Assembly: GCA_035501495.1 (NCBI GenBank)
Contig: DATJWB010000208.1
Span: 11,322-75,321 of the forward strand
Length of the DNA stretch: 64,000 nt
Reading direction: 5' to 3'
From: JAIQFL01 sp035501495
Lineage (GTDB): Bacteria > Acidobacteriota > Terriglobia > Bryobacterales > Bryobacteraceae
Numbering within the stretch: the first letter of the stretch is position 1; the number at the start of each line of letters is the position of its first letter. The notes beneath the pieces were generated by a model, which had not been told where the DNA came from, made no database searches, and was given only the letters and a program-made list of their open reading frames with translations. Shown one piece after another: positions 58,696-64,000 of this stretch. Position numbers and translations under genes: made by a program.

Positions 58696-59895
58696 ATGGC
58701 TGAAGAACCCATTCTGGTTCGGAAGAGGAAAAAGCGTCCGAAGCTCCCTCCTCACTGGGTGATTATTCCGTTGATGGTGGTGGTGGCCGGAGTGTGGGCC
58801 GTGAGGCGCGCGACGGCGCCGGCAGAAGGTGAGTATGGGCTTCCAGGCTATGTCGGGAGCGCGCAAGTTTTCGAGCGCGAGACCGCGCGCTTTTACGGAC
58901 CGGCGGCGAAGAACGTGGATGCCGAAGAGAAGTTCCAACTGGCGGCCGAGTCCGTGTCCAAACATGACTACGGCGGCGCCGCGGCGCTCCTCGAAGAAGC
59001 CGCCAAGCAGGCCTCGCTCCCCGTAATCTTCAACGACCTGGGAGTGATCTACGCCCACCTGGAGGACCCCACCCGTACGGTGAATGCCTTTCGCGAGGCT
59101 CTCGCCCGCGATGCCGCCTACGCCCCGGCCCGACAGAACCTGCAACGCCTCAAGGGCAAACTCGGCTCGCTCCACGCCGCCTTTCCCGTAACCCGCGAAA
59201 TCGAGCCCAACGCCACGCTCGCTCAGGCCAATCTCATCACGCTGGGCAATCTGGTGGATGGCGAGATTTCGAGCGCCACCGACGTGGATTGGTACCGGGC
59301 CACCTCTCCTTTGCCTCCGCGCGACCTGATCAAGGTCGAAGTCACGAATAAAACCCAGTCCCTTTCCCTGTTGCTGAGCATCTGCGACGGCGGTCAGTCG
59401 GCGATCGTCCCGGACCTGAAGCCTTCCGCGCCAGGCGCCTCCTTCAGCGTCACCTTTTCCGCGCTGCCCAATTCCGACGTGTACTTCAAAGTCGAGGGGG
59501 CCGGCGGCACCACTGGAGCCTACACCCTGGCAGTCCGCGCCTTGAAGGCCTTCGATGCCTACGAACCCAACGACCAGCTTTTCACGGCAACGAAAATCGA
59601 TTTGGATCAGCCGATCGAAGCCAACATCATGGACGCACAGGACGCCGACTTCTATACCTTCGTCAGCCCGCGCGATGGCACCGTGACCATCGAGATCCAA
59701 AACCGCTCTACGACTTTGAGCCCGGCGCTGACCACTTACACGCCCGAGACTGGTCCGGGGGGGCAAGGACCCGAGGCTGCCAATCCCGGCGAGGGTCTGA
59801 AGCGCACTCTGGAAGTTCGCGAAAACCAGTTGTACTACCTCCAGATCGCATCCCAGGCCGGTACAGCGGGCGATTACACCTTGACGATCCGCTGA
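58696..59895 (+). CDS. membrane-anchored TPR protein with two PPC domains
   Basis: A 399-residue protein. A basic start (LVRKRKKRPKLPPHW) and one helix (VIIPLMVVVAGVWAV) give a signal anchor. Residues 80-150 are TPR-like (FQLAAESVSKHDYGGAAALL, VIFNDLGVIYAHLEDPTRTV). Two pre-peptidase C-terminal (PPC) beta domains follow, each with the usual pattern: EIEPNATLAQANLITLGNLV/DVDWYRATSP and YEPNDQLFTATKIDLDQPIE/DADFYTFVSP. PPC domains usually accompany secreted hydrolases; here there is no catalytic domain, which suggests a binding or assembly role outside the cell membrane. Confidence 0.78.
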   Translation: MAEEPILVRKRKKRPKLPPHWVIIPLMVVVAGVWAVRRATAPAEGEYGLPGYVGSAQVFERETARFYGPAAKNVDAEEKFQLAAESVSKHDYGGAAALLEEAAKQASLPVIFNDLGVIYAHLEDPTRTVNAFREALARDAAYAPARQNLQRLKGKLGSLHAAFPVTREIEPNATLAQANLITLGNLVDGEISSATDVDWYRATSPLPPRDLIKVEVTNKTQSLSLLLSICDGGQSAIVPDLKPSAPGASFSVTFSALPNSDVYFKVEGAGGTTGAYTLAVRALKAFDAYEPNDQLFTATKIDLDQPIEANIMDAQDADFYTFVSPRDGTVTIEIQNRSTTLSPALTTYTPETGPGGQGPEAANPGEGLKRTLEVRENQLYYLQIASQAGTAGDYTLTIR

Positions 59896-59946
59896 CCCTC
59901 TCGGGCAACGTAACTTTCGCCCGGTCGGTCGCGATGTGTCCGGATC

Positions 59947-60801
59947 TTATCTCCGTGTCCGGGCTCGATGTAATCCGGCGAGGAAAGGGGCCGCGACAAT
60001 GAGCATCAGGAAAGTAGAGGGTTCCGGCAGCGTCACATCCGGGTACACCGTGCCGGACGTGGAGTTCACACTGAAGCTGGTTAGCTGATTTCCATTGGCA
60101 TCGTCAACGACGAATCCCACCACGGTCACCGTGTGGGCAAAGTCCGCTGTAAAGCTCACGTTAGGGTCCAGATAGTCAAGGATATGTTCGAAGGGAAAGA
60201 AGCCCACGCTGAATGTCGACTGTTGGCCGAAAGTGATCGATAATGGCGGCGAATTAGTCACGATTCCTGGTGTGGCGAAGAATGAGGGCCCGGTCTCCAG
60301 GGCATCGCAGAAGTTCGTGTTGTTGCCAGGATTGATATTCAGACAGTCACCGGCAAACCCGGAGTTGGCGGGGCCAGTCCCTGTCAATGTACCGTGTACC
60401 AGAAACTGCATTTCTATAGTCCCCTGACCCGTAGCAGCGCAAGGCACACCGCCGCAGGTGTCAGTCCCAGTGAACGTGAATGTGTCTATGAAATAGCTAC
60501 CACCCGTTACGTTTGCATAGCTGGGGACGGTACCGGTGGTGAGCACGCCTGGCGTGATGCTTGCCGTCGCGTAGCCCCCGAGCGATCCGTAGTTCGCGAC
60601 TCCGTAGGCCGTATAATTCAAGACGGAGGTGGTTCCGGGCACGATTGCAGTTCCGCTGCACCCCACCGAGTTCTCCGGACATGGAGCACTCACTCCGGCG
60701 AAGAATGTATCGGACAGGGTACCCAGACTGGAAGCCGTCGCGAGTTGCGGCGCGGATCCTAGTATCACCAGTACTGCCAAGGGTAGGCTAGTCACTCTCA
60801 T
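59947..60801 (-). CDS. PEP-CTERM-anchored exported protein
   Basis: A 284-residue protein with a signal peptide and a C-terminal sorting signal: LPEPSTFLMLIVAAPFLAGL then HRARTRR, i.e. PEP motif, hydrophobic helix and basic end. Such tails are processed by an exosortase and are linked to exopolysaccharide production. The body is a Gly/Thr-rich, all-beta domain with four Cys (SAPCPENSVGCSG, DTCGGVPCAATG). The matching exosortase is not in the window. Start at 60801 with AGGAC upstream. A decayed copy of part of its 5' end lies just upstream at 60892-60930. Confidence 0.82.
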   Translation of the reverse strand: MRVTSLPLAVLVILGSAPQLATASSLGTLSDTFFAGVSAPCPENSVGCSGTAIVPGTTSVLNYTAYGVANYGSLGGYATASITPGVLTTGTVPSYANVTGGSYFIDTFTFTGTDTCGGVPCAATGQGTIEMQFLVHGTLTGTGPANSGFAGDCLNINPGNNTNFCDALETGPSFFATPGIVTNSPPLSITFGQQSTFSVGFFPFEHILDYLDPNVSFTADFAHTVTVVGFVVDDANGNQLTSFSVNSTSGTVYPDVTLPEPSTFLMLIVAAPFLAGLHRARTRR

Positions 60802-60930
60802 ATGTCCTGGTAGTATATACCATGACCGGTACTGTGTGACAGCTTAGTTAGCAGGGAATGTGTCTATGGGAGGCCCGCCCGGAGACCCGAGTACTCACTC
60901 CGGCGAAGCAACATATCGGACAGGATGCCC
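60689..60930. repeat. partial decayed duplicate of the PEP-CTERM gene 5' end
   Basis: ACTCACTCCGGCGAAG followed by a variable few bases and ATCGGACAGG occurs at 60689-60720 (coding, residues around SDTFFAGVSA) and again at 60892-60925 in the upstream gap. The second copy carries a one-base length difference that breaks the frame. The gap 60802-60981 holds only this remnant and the promoters of the flanking genes, which I cannot place precisely. Confidence 0.55.
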
Positions 60931-60981
60931 GGGCCACCAGGGCTGCCCAAAAACGCCTTCTAACTATGTCATCCTGAAGCC

Positions 60982-61485
60982 ATGCTGCAATGGGTGGACG
61001 CGCAGGTGCCCGCGGGGCCGGATCTGCGACTCGTGGCGAGCCCGTCCGGAATCCGTACGATCGCCTTCCAGCCCTGGCCGGCTCCCGCCGAATCCCGGCA
61101 CGCCACGGGACCGGTGGCTGTCCTGGAGGAAGCGCTGCGCCAGTTGGAAGCCTACTTTCGCGGAGAGCTTCGCGACTTCGACCTTCCGCTCGACATGCAA
61201 GGAACCGACTTCCAGAAGCGCGTTTGGCGCCAACTCCAGGCCATCCCTTACGGGCAGACCCGCAGCTACTCGCAGATCGCGCAAGCCATCGGGTCGCCGC
61301 ACGCCGTCCGCGCCGTCGGTGCGGCGAATGGCGCGAACCCCATCGCGATCGTGGTCCCTTGCCATCGCGTGATCGGCGCCAGCGGCAAGCTGGTGGGCTA
61401 CGGCGGAGGACTGCCGCTGAAAAAGAGGCTGCTGGAACTGGAGGGCGTAGTGAGCGCGAGCCTGGATGGAATCGGATCGCAATAG
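60982..61485 (+). CDS. ogt: methylated-DNA-[protein]-cysteine S-methyltransferase
   Basis: A 167-residue suicide repair protein that takes alkyl groups from O6-alkylguanine onto its own cysteine. The active-site motif is IVVPCHRVIG (residues 129-138). The helix-turn-helix region that flips the base, TRSYSQIAQAIGSPHAVRAV, is intact, and GTDFQKRVWRQLQAIPYG marks the domain start. Ogt-type length. Its last 20 bases overlap the ABC ATPase start; the functional link is probably accidental. Confidence 0.93.
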   Translation: MLQWVDAQVPAGPDLRLVASPSGIRTIAFQPWPAPAESRHATGPVAVLEEALRQLEAYFRGELRDFDLPLDMQGTDFQKRVWRQLQAIPYGQTRSYSQIAQAIGSPHAVRAVGAANGANPIAIVVPCHRVIGASGKLVGYGGGLPLKKRLLELEGVVSASLDGIGSQ

Positions 61486-62983
61486 CCAGCCTGACCTGCT
61501 CCAGGCCGATGGGATCCGCAAACACTTCGGCGGCGTAGCGGCGCTCCGCGCGGTGCACTTCGCCTTGCGGACGGGCGAGGTGCACGCGCTCATCGGCGAG
61601 AACGGCGCGGGGAAAAGCACGCTGGCCAAGATTCTGGCAGGGGCCGTGCGCCCCGACAGCGGAACCATAGCCATCGATGGGCATCCGGCCGCCATCGGCA
61701 CGCCTCTCGACGCGCAGCGCCTCGGCATCGGGATCATCTACCAGGAACTCGACCTCTTCCCGAGCCTCACGATCGGCGAGAACATGGCGATCGGCAACCT
61801 CGGCCTGCGCGAAGGCTCGTTGGTGCGATCGGCGCGGCTGGCGGCCTTTTGCCGCCCCTATCTCGAGCAGGCCGGCCTCCACTGCAGTTTGCAGGAGCCG
61901 CTTGGTACCCTGCCCATCGGCAAACGGCAACTGCTGGCGGTCGCCCGCGCGCTCAGCATGAATGCCCGCATCCTGCTGATGGACGAACCCACCAGCTCGC
62001 TCTCCGGCGACGCCGTGGAGCGCCTCTTCAGCCTCATCCGCGCGTTGCGGGATCGCGGCGTGGCGATCGTCTACGTCTCCCACAAAATAGACGAGATCTT
62101 CCGCGTCTGCGACCGCGCCACCGTGCTTCGCGACGGAGAGACGATCGGCACCGTGGAGATCGCCGGAACCACTTCCGCCGAGATCATCCGGCTGATGGTG
62201 GGGCGCGACCTGCGCATGACGGTGCGGCCGGATCGCCGCACCATGGGCGACGTAGTGCTCTCCGTGGAGGGGTTGACGACCCACAAGCTGAAGTCCATCT
62301 CGTTCGAGCTGCGCCGCGGGGAGGTGCTCGGGGTGGCCGGACTGGTGGGCGCGGGACGCAGCGAACTGGGCGCCGCGCTGTTCGGCCTCGACCCGATTCG
62401 CAGCGGAGTGCTGCGCCGCGCCGGCGTGCCGATCGCACCGCGATCGCCTGGCGAAGCGATGCGACACGGAATCGGCCTGACGCCGGAAGATCGCCGCGAC
62501 GAGGGGCTGATGATGAGCATGAGCGTGCTCGAGAACGGCACGCTCACTGTTCTTCCCAGCATGCAGCGGTGGGGATTCCTGCGAGGCAGCCGCGAGAAGA
62601 GCGCGCTCGCCAAGGTGACGGACCGGATCGCGCTCCATTGCCCGTCGACGGACGCCGCGGTCGAGACACTGAGCGGCGGCAATCAGCAGAAGGTGCTGCT
62701 GGCCCGTTGGCTGCTGCTCGATCCGGAAGTGCTCTTCCTGGACGACCCCACTCGCGGGATCGATGTCGGGGCCAAGCAGGACATCTACCGCGCCATCGAC
62801 GATCTGGCCGCAACCGGGAAGGGCGTAATCCTCGTAAGCTCGGAGTTGCCCGAACTGCTGCGCTGCTGCGACCGGATCCTGGTGCTGCGCGATGGCCAGG
62901 TCGCCGCCGTATACGATGCCGCCGAAGCTACGCAGGAGAAGATCATGGCCGCGGCGACCAGCGCGTTCGGGGACCGCGCATGA
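61466..62983 (+). CDS. ribose-type sugar ABC importer, ATP-binding protein
   Basis: A 505-residue double ATPase like RbsA/MglA. The first half has Walker A GENGAGKST and Walker B ILLMDEPTSSLSG with signature LGTLPIGKRQLLAVARAL. The second half has the degenerate P-loop GLVGAGRSE, signature LSGGNQQK and Walker B LFLDDPTRGIDVGAK, as is normal for the family. It drives uptake of a monosaccharide with the permease that follows (ATGA overlap, 62980-62983). The substrate is not fixed by sequence; ribose, rhamnose, xylose or galactose are candidates. Confidence 0.93.
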   Translation: MESDRNSQPDLLQADGIRKHFGGVAALRAVHFALRTGEVHALIGENGAGKSTLAKILAGAVRPDSGTIAIDGHPAAIGTPLDAQRLGIGIIYQELDLFPSLTIGENMAIGNLGLREGSLVRSARLAAFCRPYLEQAGLHCSLQEPLGTLPIGKRQLLAVARALSMNARILLMDEPTSSLSGDAVERLFSLIRALRDRGVAIVYVSHKIDEIFRVCDRATVLRDGETIGTVEIAGTTSAEIIRLMVGRDLRMTVRPDRRTMGDVVLSVEGLTTHKLKSISFELRRGEVLGVAGLVGAGRSELGAALFGLDPIRSGVLRRAGVPIAPRSPGEAMRHGIGLTPEDRRDEGLMMSMSVLENGTLTVLPSMQRWGFLRGSREKSALAKVTDRIALHCPSTDAAVETLSGGNQQKVLLARWLLLDPEVLFLDDPTRGIDVGAKQDIYRAIDDLAATGKGVILVSSELPELLRCCDRILVLRDGQVAAVYDAAEATQEKIMAAATSAFGDRA

Positions 62984-63951
62984 TGGGCTTGCTGCGGCGG
63001 GCCCAAAGCGTGGTGGCGCTGCTCGGTATCCTGATCCTGGCGGCGATCGTGAGCCCCACGGCGTCCGACGGTGCGCGCATTTTTCTCGAAGCCGGCAATC
63101 TCACGGACATCCTCCGCCAGATCTCGCTGATCGGAATCATTTCGCTGGCCATGACATTCGTCATTCTGACGGGTGGCATCGATCTTAGCGTCGGCAGCAT
63201 TCTGGCGCTTTCCACGACGCTCGTTGCGATGGGGCTGACGCGCGCCTGGCAAGGTGCCTCGTACAGCAGCCACATTTTGTGGGCAATTCTGGCCGCGGTG
63301 GCGGCTTCGACGCTGGCCGGCGCGCTCAACGGCGTGGTGATCGCCTCGCTGCGAATCCAGCCGTTCGTGGTGACGCTGGCCTCGATGATCGGCGTGCGCG
63401 GCCTGGCGAAGTGGCTGTCCAGGAACGAGAACATCGATATCGGCTTCGGCCGGGACGTGGCGGCCCGGTTTGCCGAGATCTTCCGCGAGAAGGCCATCGT
63501 GATCGGCTCATACGTCGGCGCGGCGGCGCTGTTTTGGGTGCTGCTGAGCCGGACGGTCTTCGGGCGCCACGTGCGCGCCATCGGCGACAACGAGAAGGCG
63601 GCCGAATACACGGGCCTTCCCATTCTCGCGACGCGCATCTGGGTGTACTCGCTCTCCGGCCTGCTCTCGGGCTTTGCAGGCGTGCTGTACGCCGCCGAAA
63701 ATCACCAGGGCAATCCCAACGCAGGCGTGGCCTACGAGCTGGATGCCATTGCCGCAGTGGTGATCGGCGGCACGCGCCTCTCCGGCGGCAAGGGCTCGAT
63801 TTCCGGTACCATCGTGGGGACGCTGATCATGGGCGTTCTGACCAACATGCTGCGTTTGAACAACGTGGATAGCAACGTGGAGATGATGATTAAGGCGGTG
63901 ATCATTGTGCTGGCCGTCGCGGTGCAGCGCGCGGGAAACTCGAACCTATGA
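62980..63951 (+). CDS. ribose-type sugar ABC importer, permease
   Basis: A 323-residue inner-membrane permease of the RbsC/branched-chain permease type. It has about eight helices and the family block MTFVILTGGIDLSVGSILAL near residues 63-82, then GFAGVLYAAENHQGNPNAGV and AIAAVVIGGTRLSGGKGSIS, which are characteristic of RbsC. The start overlaps the ATPase stop by ATGA. The end is unusual: the stop is followed by a perfect 15-base tandem repeat that includes the stop codon itself. Confidence 0.93.
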   Translation: MMGLLRRAQSVVALLGILILAAIVSPTASDGARIFLEAGNLTDILRQISLIGIISLAMTFVILTGGIDLSVGSILALSTTLVAMGLTRAWQGASYSSHILWAILAAVAASTLAGALNGVVIASLRIQPFVVTLASMIGVRGLAKWLSRNENIDIGFGRDVAARFAEIFREKAIVIGSYVGAAALFWVLLSRTVFGRHVRAIGDNEKAAEYTGLPILATRIWVYSLSGLLSGFAGVLYAAENHQGNPNAGVAYELDAIAAVVIGGTRLSGGKGSISGTIVGTLIMGVLTNMLRLNNVDSNVEMMIKAVIIVLAVAVQRAGNSNL

Positions 63952-63975
63952 CTGGATGCCCTATGACTGGATGCC
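63946..63975. repeat. 15-base tandem duplication across the permease stop
   Basis: CTATGACTGGATGCC occurs twice in a row (63946-63960 and 63961-63975). The first copy contains the permease stop (TGA of CTATGA); both contain ATG codons close to the start of whatever gene lies beyond the window. Confidence 0.9.
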
Positions 63976-64000
63976 CTTGAATTACCCCTATCCAGCGCGT
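63956..64000 (+). CDS. possible start of a further gene, cut by window edge
   Basis: From the ATG at 63956 the frame stays open to the edge: MPYDWMPLNYPYPAR. An alternative start is the ATG at 63971 (MPLNYPYPAR). This could be the next gene of the sugar-import operon, but 15 residues are too few to recognise a family and no ribosome-binding site is clear. Confidence 0.25.
   Translation, partial: MPYDWMPLNYPYPAR

Noticed and set aside
60848..62638. A 596-codon minus-strand frame opposite the sugar ABC ATPase
   Set aside because: It lies antisense to ogt and the ATPase and has no domain features.

Overview
The window is a 64 kb piece of GC-rich bacterial chromosome that most resembles the Solibacter/Bryobacter branch of Acidobacteria. 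This is an inference from gene content. The signs are a large TonB-dependent receptor with an N-terminal carboxypeptidase-regulatory domain, a remnant of an acidobacterial-type duplicated (MacB-like) permease, quinohaemoprotein dehydrogenases in tandem, a DUF1549/DUF1553 plus DUF1501 pair, a PEP-CTERM protein, and many exported glycoside hydrolases and esterases. No rRNA, tRNA, CRISPR array, prophage or intact insertion sequence was seen.

Layout. 1-3.5 kb: a truncated and broken membrane metalloprotease-like gene, a small exported protein, an M28 peptidase and a permease remnant. 3.5-11.0 kb (minus strand): one tightly coupled operon of ECF sigma factor, giant FecR-type anti-sigma protein, ABC ATPase, permease, ATPase, permease, and a 120-residue protein. 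The last ATPase/permease junction carries a tandem duplication. 11.2-18.4 kb (minus): a carbohydrate operon with a CE7-type acetylxylan esterase, a CE1-type esterase, an alpha-glucuronidase-like protein and a GH42 beta-galactosidase. 18.7-19.7 kb: a gentisate dioxygenase-like cupin. 19.8-24.2 kb (minus): leuABCD, with a divergent LysR regulator. 25.2-27.1 kb: a small basic protein and tatA/tatC. 27.2-32.7 kb: a HIT protein, a collagen-like secreted protein with a clear terminator, an HTTM membrane gene pair, and purE with isocitrate dehydrogenase on the opposite strand.

33-57 kb is a polysaccharide/sugar-oxidation island. It holds the TonB-dependent receptor, a GH95/DUF5703-like hydrolase, Tat-exported sugar isomerase-like proteins (one fused to ThuA), two PQQ-cytochrome c dehydrogenases, a GH42/GHL6-like protein, an SDR, a cyclase, two beta-propeller paralogues, and the DUF1549-DUF1501 pair. 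Several genes overlap by ATGA or TGATG, so blocks of it are probably co-transcribed. 57-64 kb: a RidA-like exported protein, a TPR/PPC-domain protein, a PEP-CTERM protein, an O6-alkylguanine-DNA alkyltransferase, and the ATPase and permease of a ribose-type sugar importer that runs to the right edge.

The most unusual signal is a dispersed, structured repeat family found in at least six places (about 18.57, 36.3, 41.66, 43.83-44.18, 49.96-50.20 and 57.23-57.36 kb). The fuller copies form two consecutive short hairpins whose stems differ between copies by compensating changes. Copies pair as inverted repeats around 130-280 bp MITE-like units, sit at operon boundaries, and in one case supply the N-terminus of a dehydrogenase. 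A second genome-style feature is the recurrence of Gly/Arg-rich (RGG-like) inserts in otherwise unrelated exported proteins.

Start sites were chosen from ribosome-binding sites, signal peptides and overlaps. Protein families were assigned by recognising motifs, not by database search.
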